Counted from the first letter of the stretch, positions 36,327 to 45,208 are shown. The stretch: DNA of 64,000 nt from Gordonia sihwensis NBRC 108236 (GCF_000333035.1 NZ_BANU01000008.1:164802-228801); one strand, 5' to 3'. Numbers and translations: made by a program. Notes: a model not told the origin generated them from the letters alone.

Positions 36327-37637
36327 TCAGACCGACTCGCCCGCCACCAGTTCCTCGGCGATCAGCGCCGCCGTCGCCATCACACTCGCGTGCGGCCCCG
36401 AACGCAGCGGCGCGGGCAGCACCGACCCGTCGGCGACGTGGAGCCCGGGAACGCCGTGAACGGAACCGTCCGGTGCCACGGTCGCCCCCAGCGGGAGCGT
36501 CCCCCAGGCATGTGACGACAGCCCGACCACCGGATCCACCGTCACCGATCCCGGCTCGACGAGGCCGTCGAACGCCGGCGAGTGCAGCATCTCCAGCACC
36601 TCGTCAACTCCCTCCGACAACCGCTCGAGACCGCCGGCGTCGGGCACACCGAGATCGATCACCACCTCATCGCCCTCGATGCCGATGCGCCCGGTGGTGC
36701 CGTGAGTCATGTCCGCGACTCCGATCGGGACGCCCCCGGCTGGAATCCCATCGATGAACGACGCGAAATCATCGCTGTAGCAGCGGATTTCGAGGCCGTC
36801 TGCGGTGTGCACCACGGTCGGCAGCAGCACCTGCGTCCGGAGGGGGCGCCGAGCGGCGAAGCGCACCAGCGATTCGGGATGCTCGTACACCGACAGTTCC
36901 CCGCCCAGCAGCGGCAACACCAGCTCTGCCGTGCCCAGCGTGCCCGCGGTGAGCACCACGGTGGCGGCGTCGATGCGCCCGGCGGCGGTGTGCACTCCCG
37001 TCACCCGTCCACCCGCAGAGGCCAGCGATATCACCTCGCTCCCGCCTCGGACCGCGGGGGCGAAGGCCTCCATCGCCGTCCACCGCCGTAACACTCCCCC
37101 GTCGCGGATGCTGTTGCTGCGGACCCGATTCACGCCGACCACCGGCCAAGCGCCCTCGGGTCCCGCGGCCACGCGGGTTCGCCAATAAGTCTCGAAGGCC
37201 GACCCCGCCGGACCGAGTTCGCCGTCGAGAACCTCCCGCACGCGCATCACCCCGCCCCCGGCGGCACCGCCGTCGAGCACGTCGAAGGCGTCGTCGATCC
37301 GGCTCGCCGGCCACGGCCACGCCGCATAGTCGTCGCGGTGTCCGCGCAGGAAATAGCCGCCGTTGACCGCGGACGACCCGCCGGCGCCATAGCCGCGCAC
37401 CACATCGCGTCCGCGCCGCTCCCGCACTCGCCGCACGCGCTCGCTTCCCGGCGCGATCGGCAGCCGGCTCATCGCGGTCACCGCCGTACGCGGAGGTAGG
37501 GCATGCCCCGCCTCGAGAAGCAGGGTCTTCCTGCCAGCATCGCGCGACAGCCGATCGGCCACCACGCACCCGGCGCTGCCCGCTCCCACGACGACCACGT
37601 CGGCGGTCTCGACGGCACGCGCCCGGTGGCCGCTCAT
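36327..37637 (-). CDS. mftG: Mycofactocin-associated GMC oxidoreductase MftG
   Basis: 436 residues, GMC family. FAD-binding VVVGAGSAGCVVADRL near residue 15, Glu-type 'LLLEAGHALP', and the GMC signature 'GYGAGGSSAVNGGYFLRGHRDDY' (~80-103). The C-terminal 'GLSSHAWGTLPLG' (catalytic His position) and 'LHVADGSVLP...GPHASVMATAALIAEEL' complete the family pattern. It is shorter than ordinary GMC enzymes (about 530), as MftG is. Known role: links re-oxidation of mycofactocinol to respiration. Encoded 18 bp downstream of mftF. About 200 bp of featureless DNA follows. Confidence 0.9.
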   Translation of the reverse strand: MSGHRARAVETADVVVVGAGSAGCVVADRLSRDAGRKTLLLEAGHALPPRTAVTAMSRLPIAPGSERVRRVRERRGRDVVRGYGAGGSSAVNGGYFLRGHRDDYAAWPWPASRIDDAFDVLDGGAAGGGVMRVREVLDGELGPAGSAFETYWRTRVAAGPEGAWPVVGVNRVRSNSIRDGGVLRRWTAMEAFAPAVRGGSEVISLASAGGRVTGVHTAAGRIDAATVVLTAGTLGTAELVLPLLGGELSVYEHPESLVRFAARRPLRTQVLLPTVVHTADGLEIRCYSDDFASFIDGIPAGGVPIGVADMTHGTTGRIGIEGDEVVIDLGVPDAGGLERLSEGVDEVLEMLHSPAFDGLVEPGSVTVDPVVGLSSHAWGTLPLGATVAPDGSVHGVPGLHVADGSVLPAPLRSGPHASVMATAALIAEELVAGESV

Positions 37638-37655
37638 CGCCTCACGCGGTCCGTG

Positions 37656-39071
37656 TCAGCGGGTGACGACAGGCCGCAGCGCCGACCAGTCGCGATTGGT
37701 CACCGCACCCTGCCACAGGCCGAGTCCGTAGGCGAAGTCGTCGAGCCGCCGGATCACCGAGTACCCCACCGGTTCCACCATCGGCGACGACGGCTCGGCG
37801 ATCCGGGATCGCAACCACATCACCGCAGCCTCGGCCACCGCGGCCTCAAGGAACCACCGTCGGAATCGCGACGAGACCACCAGACCGAGCAGCGACAGCG
37901 GCCAGTAGTGACGCAGGGCCGCCGACCAGATCTGCAGGACACCGTAGCCCAGCGCTCGGCCGACGTTGCGCGCTGCGATGAGGTCACGCGCCGGCACGCC
38001 TGCGAGCGGCTTCCGGATGCGACCGAAGATCCAGCCGGAGACCAGCATCGCCACTCCCAGGCCGATCCTGGTCCGAGTCAGCAGCGACACCACCGCGACC
38101 GCCAGCGGAATGCTCGTCATCACCGGAGCGGCCAACCGATCATGCCGACTCGCGAGTTCAGCCGCGCCGGTGCCGTAGAAGCGACGGCGGTCGAGCATCG
38201 CCCGGAGCGACTGCCGATGGTCGTGTGCGACGTGCGCGACCGGGTCGTATCGGACCACCCAACCGGCCGCGTGCGTGCGCCAGCACAGATCGACGTCCTC
38301 AGCTACACGCAGCGACTCATCGAACCGGGCGAAGGCGGCGCGACGCACCACCATCGCCGCGCTCGGCACGTACGCGATCGGAGTGCCCGGCCGCACCGGG
38401 CCCTCATTCGGCCCCATGTCCAGTGAGGAGTACCTGTTCGCGTAGGCCGCCACCGGCGTCCGTCCGTCGCGGCCCGCGGTGTCGCCGAGTCCGACGATCC
38501 GCGGTGCGACGATCGCGACCGCGGGGTCGGAGAAGTGACTCAGCAGCATCGTCAGCCACTCACCGCACGGGCGGGTGTCTGAGTCGAGGAAGGCGACGAA
38601 CTCGGTGTCGGCGGCGTCGAAACCGGCGTTGCGCGCGGCCGCGGGCCCCGCGTTCACCTCCAGCCGGATCACACGGAGGCGTTCGTCGTCGGGAACAGTC
38701 ATCGGCCGCGACGAGGCATCGTCCACCACGATCACCCGCAGCCCGGGAAGCGCTTCGACGAGTCGGTCCACACCCGCCTGATTGTCGCGCACCGGGATCA
38801 CCACCGTGACCTCGCACTCCTTGGGTCCGGCCATCGGGCGCGGGTGTGCGATTCCGGCGTCGAGCAGGGTTCGGGCGAGGCTGCGCGTCCCGGCGTCGCT
38901 GACTTCGATCCGACCGTCCGCGGAAGTCATCCCCAGCGCTGCATCCGAGAGCTTCAGCACCCGCAGCGGCGAGCCGCCGACCAGGTTGCGGAGGTCGCCG
39001 CGCCGAACGCAGCGCGGATCGATCTGGACCTGGAACCCTACCGGGAGGTCGGCGTTCACCGGTGGCGTCAC
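37656..39071 (-). CDS. mftF: Mycofactocin system glycosyltransferase MftF
   Basis: 471 residues. An N-terminal domain of ~85 residues (PqqD/MftB-like, 'NLVGGSPLRVLKLSD') precedes a GT2 domain: 'EVTVVIPVRDN', 'VIVVDDASSR', 'NAGPAAARNAGFDAA', DxD as 'FLDSDTRP', and 'RVAEDVDLCWR'. The C-terminal part has hydrophobic segments (about 305-345 and 370-400). Known role: adds beta-1,4-linked glucose units to premycofactocin. The start overlaps the mftE stop by 4 bp; mftG follows 18 bp later. Confidence 0.93.
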   Translation of the reverse strand: MTPPVNADLPVGFQVQIDPRCVRRGDLRNLVGGSPLRVLKLSDAALGMTSADGRIEVSDAGTRSLARTLLDAGIAHPRPMAGPKECEVTVVIPVRDNQAGVDRLVEALPGLRVIVVDDASSRPMTVPDDERLRVIRLEVNAGPAAARNAGFDAADTEFVAFLDSDTRPCGEWLTMLLSHFSDPAVAIVAPRIVGLGDTAGRDGRTPVAAYANRYSSLDMGPNEGPVRPGTPIAYVPSAAMVVRRAAFARFDESLRVAEDVDLCWRTHAAGWVVRYDPVAHVAHDHRQSLRAMLDRRRFYGTGAAELASRHDRLAAPVMTSIPLAVAVVSLLTRTRIGLGVAMLVSGWIFGRIRKPLAGVPARDLIAARNVGRALGYGVLQIWSAALRHYWPLSLLGLVVSSRFRRWFLEAAVAEAAVMWLRSRIAEPSSPMVEPVGYSVIRRLDDFAYGLGLWQGAVTNRDWSALRPVVTR

Positions 39072-39781
39072 CGAAGCCTCCCCGCCTCGTCGACGTCCCA
39101 GGCACGCACCGATTCCGCCAACTGCCCGGCCAGGTCCGCAAGGAGCCGACGACCGAGCGCCGGATTCGCGGCAGTGGGATCGCCGAGCACTCCGGTGGCC
39201 GAGACGGCCGCGACGCCACCCTTTCTCATCGGATCGAGCAGTTCGGCGATCGGCGCCGTGTTCCCGGCCGCGAGCAGGTCCCGGCGGACCGACTCCGGCG
39301 CGAGGTCCAGTACCACGCTCGTCTCGGTGAGGCCGGCATGCGCGTCGGCCGACGGGAACGCACAGGGAAACCAGGCCGCGTCGCGTCCCTCGTAGCGCAA
39401 CCGCGCGACGGCGTCCGCGATCGCGTGCGCATTGCCGCCGTGGGCGTTCACGAACAGCAGCCGACCGGCCCAGCGCATCGCGCTGCGCCCGTACTCGAGA
39501 ACCAGCAGTCGGAGGGCCTCACGCCCGATCGAGACGGTCCCCGGGAAGCCCTCGTGCTCGCCCGAAGCGCCGTACGAGATCGACGGCGCCACCAGAACAT
39601 CCGACGAATCATCCAGTGCGGCAACCGCTTCGCGCGACACGGCGTCCGCAATGCGCGCATCTGTGTCGAGCGGCAGATGCGGGCCATGCTGTTCGACAGC
39701 CCCGACCGGCACGACTAACGTCGGCTCGGCCCCGACCAGTTCATGCCACGTCCGGGACGCCAATTCGGTCGCCGGTGTCAT
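39068..39781 (-). CDS. mftE: Mycofactocin precursor peptide peptidase MftE
   Basis: 237 residues, creatininase family metallopeptidase that releases the modified C-terminal dipeptide after MftC action. Metal/active-site motifs: 'VPVGAVEQHGPHLPLDTD', 'SYGASGEHEGFPGT', 'FVNAHGGNAHAI', 'DAHAGLTETS'. ATG 39781 gives MTPATELASRTWHEL, the usual family N-terminus; an open frame continues upstream but adds unrelated residues. It is separated from mftD by a 3.8-kb block of plus-strand genes (mcr, SDR, alkB), unlike the usual mftD-mftE adjacency. Confidence 0.93.
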   Translation of the reverse strand: MTPATELASRTWHELVGAEPTLVVPVGAVEQHGPHLPLDTDARIADAVSREAVAALDDSSDVLVAPSISYGASGEHEGFPGTVSIGREALRLLVLEYGRSAMRWAGRLLFVNAHGGNAHAIADAVARLRYEGRDAAWFPCAFPSADAHAGLTETSVVLDLAPESVRRDLLAAGNTAPIAELLDPMRKGGVAAVSATGVLGDPTAANPALGRRLLADLAGQLAESVRAWDVDEAGRLR

Positions 39782-39860
39782 TGCGACAACGTTACCGACG
39801 TGCCCCCTGGCTAGGGAACCGTTGGGGCCCTTTTGCCGGTCTGCGCGCCTCATCCGAACC

Positions 39861-39899
39861 ACTGACACCATCAGTGCGAATCCGGTACACGTGTATAGT
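39861..39899 (+). promoter_or_regulatory. Candidate promoter and operator of the racemase gene
   Basis: ACTGA-CACCA-TCAGT (39861-39875) is a short inverted repeat. It is followed by a good -10 hexamer TATAGT at 39894-39899. The region lies between divergent mftE and the racemase gene. Arms of 5 bp are short, so operator function is only a suggestion. Confidence 0.35.
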
Positions 39900-39965
39900 G
39901 ACGACCGCACGTGACCCAGACCACGCCGTCAGGTCGTGGTGATACCTGTGAACGGAGTCCTCCCC

Positions 39966-41078
39966 GTGTCTACTCCCACCCGCCGGCCGTCCGGACGTTC
40001 CGGCCCCCTCGCCGACATCCGCGTCATCGAGTTCGCGGGCATCGGCCCCGGACCGCACGCCGCGATGCTGCTGGCCGACCTCGGCGCCGACGTCGTGCGC
40101 GTCCAGCGACCAGGCGAACTGCCGTCTCCGGAGCGGAACGCCGACGCCATGCTGCGCGGCCGCCGCGTCATCGAAGCCAATCTGAAGAACCCGGCCGATC
40201 GCGAGACCATTCTCAACCTGGTCGCCAAAGCCGATGTGGTCATCGAGGGCTTCCGCCCCGGGGTCATGGAGCGGCTCGGCTTCGGTCCGGACGATCTGCA
40301 CGCGGTGAACCCCGGGCTGATCTACGGCCGGATGACGGGCTGGGGTCAGGACGGTCCGCGCGCCGACCTCGCCGGACACGACATGAACTACATCTCGCTC
40401 ACCGGAATGCTGCACGCCATCGGCCGCCCGAACGAGAAGCCGACCCCGCCGTTGAACCTGGTCGGCGACTTCGGCGGCGGCTCGATGTTCCTGGTCATGG
40501 GCGTCCTCGCCGCACTGGTCGAGCGTGCCACCTCAGGTAAGGGCGAGGTCATCGACGCCGCGATGTGCGACGGAGCGTCGGTCCTCGGGCAGATGATGTG
40601 GGCCTTCCGCGGCACCGGACTCTGGCAGGACCGGCGCGGAGTCAACCTCCTGGACACCGGCGCCCCGTTCTACGAGGTGTACGAGACCTCCGACGGCAAG
40701 TGGATGGCCGTCGGCGCCATCGAACCGCAGTTCTACGCCGAACTCCTGAAAGGTCTCGAACTCGACCCGGCGTCGCTGCCGAATCAGCTCGACACCGCGA
40801 AGTGGGGCGAGCTGAAGCAGATCTTCGCCGACACGTTCAAGACCAAGACGCGCGACGAGTGGGCGGCGATCTTCGACGGCACCGACGCCTGCACGTCCCC
40901 GATCCTCGACTTCACCGAGGCTCCTCACGATCCGCACCTGGCCGCCCGCGGCACGCTCGTCGAGATCGACGGCGTCACGCAGGCGCAGGTGGCACCGCGG
41001 TTCCAGCGATCGGCCACGCAGACCCCCGTCGGCCCCGCACGTGAGGCCACCGACCCGGCGACGGTCTGGCAGGACTGA
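39966..41078 (+). CDS. mcr: Alpha-methylacyl-CoA racemase (family III CoA-transferase fold)
   Basis: 370 residues. N-terminal '[35 protein letters not shown]', '[35 protein letters not shown]' (catalytic His/Asp segment) and '[24 protein letters not shown]' follow the AMACR/Mcr subgroup closely rather than general CaiB transferases. It epimerises 2-methyl-branched acyl-CoA, needed for beta-oxidation of branched chains and sterol side chains. GTG 39966 has GGAG eight bases upstream; further in-frame GTGs lie upstream. A very strong hairpin terminator follows. Confidence 0.88.
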   Translation: MSTPTRRPSGRSGPLADIRVIEFAGIGPGPHAAMLLADLGADVVRVQRPGELPSPERNADAMLRGRRVIEANLKNPADRETILNLVAKADVVIEGFRPGVMERLGFGPDDLHAVNPGLIYGRMTGWGQDGPRADLAGHDMNYISLTGMLHAIGRPNEKPTPPLNLVGDFGGGSMFLVMGVLAALVERATSGKGEVIDAAMCDGASVLGQMMWAFRGTGLWQDRRGVNLLDTGAPFYEVYETSDGKWMAVGAIEPQFYAELLKGLELDPASLPNQLDTAKWGELKQIFADTFKTKTRDEWAAIFDGTDACTSPILDFTEAPHDPHLAARGTLVEIDGVTQAQVAPRFQRSATQTPVGPAREATDPATVWQD

Positions 41079-41099
41079 GACCTACTCCGACTCGGCCCG

Positions 41100-41150
41100 A
41101 CGGCCGGGACGCACGACGCACGCCCCTCCGGCGTCGTGCGTCCCGGCCGT
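41100..41150 (+). terminator. Strong hairpin terminator after the racemase gene
   Basis: Perfect 20-bp stem: left arm 41100-41119 (ACGGCCGGGACGCACGACGC), 11-nt loop, right arm 41131-41150, then TTCCGATT. Just after the racemase stop and before the KstR-like site of the next gene, so the two genes have separate transcripts. Confidence 0.85.
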
Positions 41151-41161
41151 TTCCGATTGAC

Positions 41162-41175
41162 TAGAACGTGTTACA
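41162..41175 (+). promoter_or_regulatory. KstR-consensus operator
   Basis: TAGAACGTGTTACA fits TNNAACNNGTTNNA, the published palindrome of the sterol-catabolism repressor KstR, at every fixed position. It sits 39 bp before the SDR start codon, where a repressor would block the promoter. A second match (TAGAACACGTTTCA) precedes kshB in this window. Confidence 0.65.
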
Positions 41176-41214
41176 GTTTGGCTCTCAGGGCATTGTGACG
41201 AGAGGCATACCAGC

Positions 41215-42015
41215 ATGGGACAGTTCGACGGTCAGGTCGTCTACATCACCGGCATCGCACGCGGCCAGGGGCGCAACCACGCGGTCCGGTTCGCACGCGA
41301 AGGCGCGTCCGTCATCGGCATGGACCTCGCCGGCCCGGTGGCCGACCACATGACCTACCCGCCGTCGACCGCTGACGACCTCGCCGAGACCGTCCGGCTC
41401 GTCGAAGAAGCGGGCGGCAAGATCCTCGCGCGGCAGGGCGATACCCGCGACCTCGCCTTCCAGGAGCAGCTCGTGGCCGACGGCGTCGAACAGTTCGGTC
41501 GCCTGGACCATGTCGTGGCCAACGCCGGCATTCTCACCTGGGGCCTCACGTGGGAACTGTCCGAGGAGCAGTTCACCGATGTGATCGATGTGAACCTGGT
41601 CGGCACCTGGAAGACGTTGAAGGCGTCCATTCCGGCGATCCTGGACGCGGGCAACGGCGGCAGCATCACCATCATCTCGTCCGTCGCCGGCCTCAAGGCG
41701 ATGCCGGTGCAGGCGTCGTACTCGGCGTCCAAGTTCGGGTTGCGCGGCCTGGCGCAGACCGCCGCCAAGGAACTCGGGCCCAAGCGCATCCGCGTCAACA
41801 CCGTCCACCCGTACGCGGTGCACACCCCGATGGGGCTCGAAGACACCTCCGCGATGAAGGCCTTCGAGGAGTACGGCATGCACTTCCCGTCAATGCTCGG
41901 CCACTACCCGGTCGCCAGCCTCGACGATCTGTCCGACGCCGTGCTGTACCTCTCGACGGCCCAGTCGGTCACCGGCGCCGAGTTCCAGATCGACATGGGT
42001 CATTCGAAGGTCTGA
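41215..42015 (+). CDS. Mycofactocin-coupled SDR family oxidoreductase
   Basis: 266 residues. Rossmann motif 'YITGIARGQGRNHAVRFAREGASVIGMDL', insert 'YPPSTADDLAETVRLVEEAGG', 'ANAGIL', 'IISSVAGLKAMPVQASYSASKFGLRG' (Ser and Tyr-x-x-x-Lys). The insert after the Asp that binds the cofactor and the 'ARQGDTRD' segment mark the subgroup that holds NAD(H) permanently and uses mycofactocin as electron acceptor. ATG 41215 follows GAGAGG. Placed between the two halves of the mft cluster, next to alkB, and under a KstR-like site: likely oxidises a sterol- or alkane-derived alcohol (inference). Confidence 0.9.
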   Translation: MGQFDGQVVYITGIARGQGRNHAVRFAREGASVIGMDLAGPVADHMTYPPSTADDLAETVRLVEEAGGKILARQGDTRDLAFQEQLVADGVEQFGRLDHVVANAGILTWGLTWELSEEQFTDVIDVNLVGTWKTLKASIPAILDAGNGGSITIISSVAGLKAMPVQASYSASKFGLRGLAQTAAKELGPKRIRVNTVHPYAVHTPMGLEDTSAMKAFEEYGMHFPSMLGHYPVASLDDLSDAVLYLSTAQSVTGAEFQIDMGHSKV

Positions 42016-42053
42016 CTCGATCGCAGCCGCGTCCGCCGAGCATGTCTCATTCG

Positions 42054-42082
42054 TCTGACATGCGAAGACGGTGTCTGTCAGA
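42054..42082. promoter_or_regulatory. Inverted repeat upstream of alkB
   Basis: TCTGACA (42054-42060) and TGTCAGA (42076-42082), perfect 7-bp arms with a 15-bp spacer, in the 206-bp gap between the SDR stop and alkB. It could be an operator for alkB; no regulator is adjacent. Confidence 0.35.
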
Positions 42083-42221
42083 TCCGTGCCTGCGGTCATC
42101 ATCGGCGTGAAAACCGGATAACGAACCTGCTTTCCTCGTCGATATCCGAGTATCCGACGCCGATGTGAAGTTAGTCTTGAAATCACCGGCCGTTGGGGGC
42201 AGCGGTGGGGAGGCGAGGGGT

Positions 42222-43514
42222 ATGCGACGACAGGGGCGGCAACCGGATCAGGCCGACCGATGGCGCGACCGCAAACGCTATCTCTGGCCTCTCGGCATCG
42301 TGGCGGCTTTCGGCCCCGGCATCGCGTGGTTGCTGGTTCATTATCTGTCGTGGGGGATCTTCTGGGCCGTCGGTTTCCTCGTTTTCGTGGTACTGATTCC
42401 TCTGATCGATCTACTCGTCCGGCTCGATCAAGTGAATCCGCCCGACGAGGTTCTGGCGCGTCTTGAAGCGGACCCGTACTACCGCTGGTGCGTGTACGCC
42501 TATCTTCCGGTCCAGTACGCGGGATTCTTCTTCGGCTTCTGGTGTCTGGCGCACGCGCCGATGGCCACCGGTGAGCGCATCGCCATGTCGATGACGATCG
42601 CGGTCTCGAGCGCCATCGCGATCAATGTGGCGCACGAACTCGGTCACAAGAAGCCGCGGCTGGAGAAGTCGCTGGCCAAGATCGCGCTCGCTCCCAGCGC
42701 ATACGGACACTTCTACATCGAGCACAACGTCGGACATCACGTCCTGGTCGCGACACCCGGCGACCCGGCGAGCGCACGGCTGGGCGAATCGCTGTGGGCG
42801 TTCTGGCCCCGCGCGATCTTCGGCGGGCTGCGCTCGGGTATCCGGCTCGAGCGCGACCGGCTCCGGCGGCAGGGCAAGGGTTTCTGGACGCTGCGCAACG
42901 ACGTCGTCCAGACCTGGCTGCTCACCGCGGTGCTGGCAGCGGCCGTCGCGATCGCCTTCGGCCCCGGCGTTCTTCCCTGGTTCGTCCTGCAGGCAGCCAT
43001 CTCGGCACTGATCCTCGAAGGCGTCAACTACATCGAGCACTACGGACTCCTCCGGCCCGTCGGTGAGAACGGACGTCCGGGAAAGATTCTTCCCGAGCAC
43101 AGCTGGAACTGCGACTACATCTGCAGCAACCTGTTCCTCTACCATCTGCAGCGCCACTCGGACCATCACGCAAATCCGCGGCGCCGCTATCAAGCGCTGC
43201 GGTCGTACGACACCGCGCCGCAGATGCCGGCCGGTTACGCGGCGATGCTGCTGCTGGCACTGATGCCTCCCCTGTGGCGACGCGTGATGGACCCGCGCGT
43301 GGTGGCTCACTACCGCGGCGACGTGATGCGCGCCAACGTGCAGCCGTCGCGACGCGAGCGGCTCCTGCGGAGGTTCCCGCCGCCCGCCACCGAACGGGCT
43401 GCCGCGATCGCACCTCCGTCGAAGGGCCGGGAGAAGCCGCGGGGCGTGACGCCGCGGCCCGCGGTCGGCGTCGTCGACACCGTATGGGGTCGGTTCACTC
43501 ACGCGAAGACGTGA
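42222..43514 (+). CDS. alkB: Alkane 1-monooxygenase (AlkB-type membrane di-iron enzyme)
   Basis: 430 residues, about six membrane helices. The AlkB histidine boxes are complete: HELGHKK at 138, EHNVGHHVLVATPGDPAS from 167, NYIEHYGLLR, and LQRHSDHHANPRRRYQ with H312/H315/H316. It hydroxylates a terminal methyl group of alkanes using rubredoxin electrons. The C-terminal ~60 residues are basic/Pro-rich; there is no fused rubredoxin and no rubredoxin gene nearby. ATG 42222 is chosen because GGGGAGGCGAGG precedes it; an in-frame ATG at 42165 lacks such a site. Co-location with mft genes suggests its alcohol product feeds mycofactocin-linked dehydrogenases. Confidence 0.9.
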   Translation: MRRQGRQPDQADRWRDRKRYLWPLGIVAAFGPGIAWLLVHYLSWGIFWAVGFLVFVVLIPLIDLLVRLDQVNPPDEVLARLEADPYYRWCVYAYLPVQYAGFFFGFWCLAHAPMATGERIAMSMTIAVSSAIAINVAHELGHKKPRLEKSLAKIALAPSAYGHFYIEHNVGHHVLVATPGDPASARLGESLWAFWPRAIFGGLRSGIRLERDRLRRQGKGFWTLRNDVVQTWLLTAVLAAAVAIAFGPGVLPWFVLQAAISALILEGVNYIEHYGLLRPVGENGRPGKILPEHSWNCDYICSNLFLYHLQRHSDHHANPRRRYQALRSYDTAPQMPAGYAAMLLLALMPPLWRRVMDPRVVAHYRGDVMRANVQPSRRERLLRRFPPPATERAAAIAPPSKGREKPRGVTPRPAVGVVDTVWGRFTHAKT

Positions 43515-43556
43515 CGGCCAGGCGATGACTTGACGACGGTGACTCGGCGAATGTGA

Positions 43557-43590
43557 TCGGCCGGCGGCCCCGATCAGGGCCGCCGGCCGA
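43557..43590. terminator. Bidirectional hairpin terminator
   Basis: Perfect 14-bp stem (TCGGCCGGCGGCCC / GGGCCGCCGGCCGA) with a CGATCA loop, between the convergent ends of alkB and mftD. Confidence 0.8.
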
Positions 43591-43617
43591 ATCGCCGTCG
43601 ACGGGTCGCCCCGTGAC

Positions 43618-44835
43618 TCACGCGCCGTGAATCTGCTCGAATCCTTCGGGGATGATCAGGTCGGCTCGCGAGAGATCGGCGACGTCGGATTTACCCAGAC
43701 CCATCATCGCCGAGTCGACGCCCATGCGAAGCAGGTCGAGGACGTTCTCCACGCCGGTCTGCCCGTTGGCGGCAAGACCCCACAGGTAGGCGCGGCCGAT
43801 CATGACGGCCTTGGCGCCCAGTGCGAGCGCTTTGACCACGTCGCTGCCGCGGCGGATGCCACCGTCGAGCAGAACGTCGACCTCGTTGCCGACCGCGTCC
43901 GCGATCGGTCCGAGGACGCGGATCGTGGCCGGCGTGCCGTCGAGATTGTTGCCGCCGTGATTGGAGACGGAGATCGCGGTGGCGCCGATGTCGACCGCGC
44001 GGCGCGCATCGTCGATTCGGGTGATGCCCTTGACCATGAACTCGCCGCCCCACTGCTCACGCAGCCACTGGATGTCCTCCCAGGTGGGCGGCGGAGTGTT
44101 CATCCACTGGCCGTAGACGTCGAAGAAGGTCGGTCCCGGCTCGCCCTTGTGCGCGATGTTCGGCGCACTCAGGTCGGGGATGATGAGCTTGCCGTCGCGG
44201 AACCAGCTCATCGTGTACCGGGGCTTGGTGATCATCTCAGGCGCCAGCTTGGCTACGGCGTTGAAGTCGACCTGCTCGGGGATCTCCGGGCTGCCCCAGT
44301 CGCGCCCGACGTTGAACACCCAGTCGGTGGTGACGATCAGGCCCTTGCAGCCGGCCGCGCGGGCGCGCTCGGCGCGCGCCAGGATGTCCTCACGACTGCC
44401 GAGCCAGTAGATCTGGAAGAAGATCTTGTCGTTGACCGCGGTCACTTCCTCCACCGGCTTCGACGCGAAGCTGGACAGTCCCATCGCGGTTCCGCGGTTG
44501 GCCGCGGCTCGCGCCACCGCCACTTCGCCGTCGGGATTGACCGCCTGCACACCGGTGGGCGAGATCATCACCGGGAACGGGAGGTCCTGCCCCATGACGC
44601 GGGTGGCGAGATTGCGCTCCGGCTTCACCCCGATGACGTGCGGCGAGAACCCGAGCTCCCCGAAGGCGTCCACATTGTCGTTGACGGTGATACCGGCCTG
44701 AGTGCCGGCGATCAGCGACGAGTAGACCGTCTTCGGCAACCGCTTCTTGGCTCGACGCTGCGCCTCGCCGATGGTCTCGAACCACGGGTTCTGCCGCCAC
44801 GGGTTCTTCTCCATGAGTTCGGAGAACTTGGACAT
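43618..44835 (-). CDS. mftD: Mycofactocin biosynthesis FMN-dependent deaminase/oxidase MftD
   Basis: 405 residues, alpha-hydroxy-acid-dehydrogenase (lactate dehydrogenase-like) FMN family. It begins MSKFSELMEKNPWRQNPWFET; active-site/FMN motifs are 'ISPTGVQAVNPDGEVAVARAA', 'SVSNHGGNNLDGTPAT' and 'LLDGGIRRGSDVVKALALGAKAVMIGR'. Known role: oxidative deamination of the dipeptide AHDP to premycofactocin. ATG 44835; the frame stays open upstream through the tandem repeat, but that stretch is repeat translation, not MftD. Separated from mftC by ~370 bp of repeats, so it may need its own promoter. Confidence 0.93.
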   Translation of the reverse strand: MSKFSELMEKNPWRQNPWFETIGEAQRRAKKRLPKTVYSSLIAGTQAGITVNDNVDAFGELGFSPHVIGVKPERNLATRVMGQDLPFPVMISPTGVQAVNPDGEVAVARAAANRGTAMGLSSFASKPVEEVTAVNDKIFFQIYWLGSREDILARAERARAAGCKGLIVTTDWVFNVGRDWGSPEIPEQVDFNAVAKLAPEMITKPRYTMSWFRDGKLIIPDLSAPNIAHKGEPGPTFFDVYGQWMNTPPPTWEDIQWLREQWGGEFMVKGITRIDDARRAVDIGATAISVSNHGGNNLDGTPATIRVLGPIADAVGNEVDVLLDGGIRRGSDVVKALALGAKAVMIGRAYLWGLAANGQTGVENVLDLLRMGVDSAMMGLGKSDVADLSRADLIIPEGFEQIHGA

Positions 44836-44890
44836 GATCAGTCTCTTTCCTGCTGTGAATGATGTGAGAGTTCGCGTTGTGCTGGGCGGG

Positions 44891-45126
44891 CTTGTTGAGC
44901 GAGCGTCTCGCCAGGCCAGTTGAACGAGCGTCCTTCTCAGGCCAGTTGAGCGAGCGTCCTTCTCAGGCCAGTTGAGCGAGCGTCCTTCCCAGGCTTGCTG
45001 GGCGAGCGCCTCCCCCAGGCCAGTTGAGCGAGCGTCCTTCTCAGGCTTGCTGGGCGAGCGCCTCCCCCAGGCCAGTTGAGCGAGCGTCCTTCTCAGGCCA
45101 GTTGAGCGAGCGAAGCGAGTCGAAAC
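44891..45126. repeat. 26-bp tandem repeat (nine units, two variants)
   Basis: Nine consecutive 26-bp units (last one 29 bp). The major variant starts CCAGTTGAGCGAGCG and ends CTTCTCAGG; the minor variant starts CTTGCTGGGCGAGCG and ends CCCCCAGG. The minor form alternates with the major one in the middle. The last unit matches the dispersed GTTGAGCGAGC...GCGAGTCGAAAC element found elsewhere in the window. It lies between mftC and mftD; 26 bp is not a codon multiple. Confidence 0.9.
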
Positions 45127-45192
45127 GACAAACCGCCCGCGTGCCCGCTGGAAGCTCGCCGATGTTTCGACTCGCTTCGCTCGCTCAACTGG
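45098..45192. repeat. Perfect 29-bp inverted repeat (MITE-like hairpin)
   Basis: Left arm 45098-45126 and right arm 45164-45192 are exact reverse complements over 29 bp, with a 37-nt loop. The arms contain the dispersed element core (GTTGAGCGAGCG...GTCGAAAC). The right arm stops 17 bp before the mftC stop codon. It would fold into a very stable hairpin in either transcript and probably attenuates or terminates mftABC read-through into mftD. Confidence 0.92.
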
Positions 45193-45208
45193 CGCAAAAG
45201 GCAATCGC

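Noticed and set aside
44891..45126. CRISPR array
   Set aside because: Units are contiguous with no unique spacers and no cas genes nearby; this is a minisatellite.
44836..45204. N-terminal extension of MftD through the tandem repeat
   Set aside because: MftD proteins start at MSKF-like residues. The extension is a translation of 26-bp repeats and the inverted repeat, with no conserved content.
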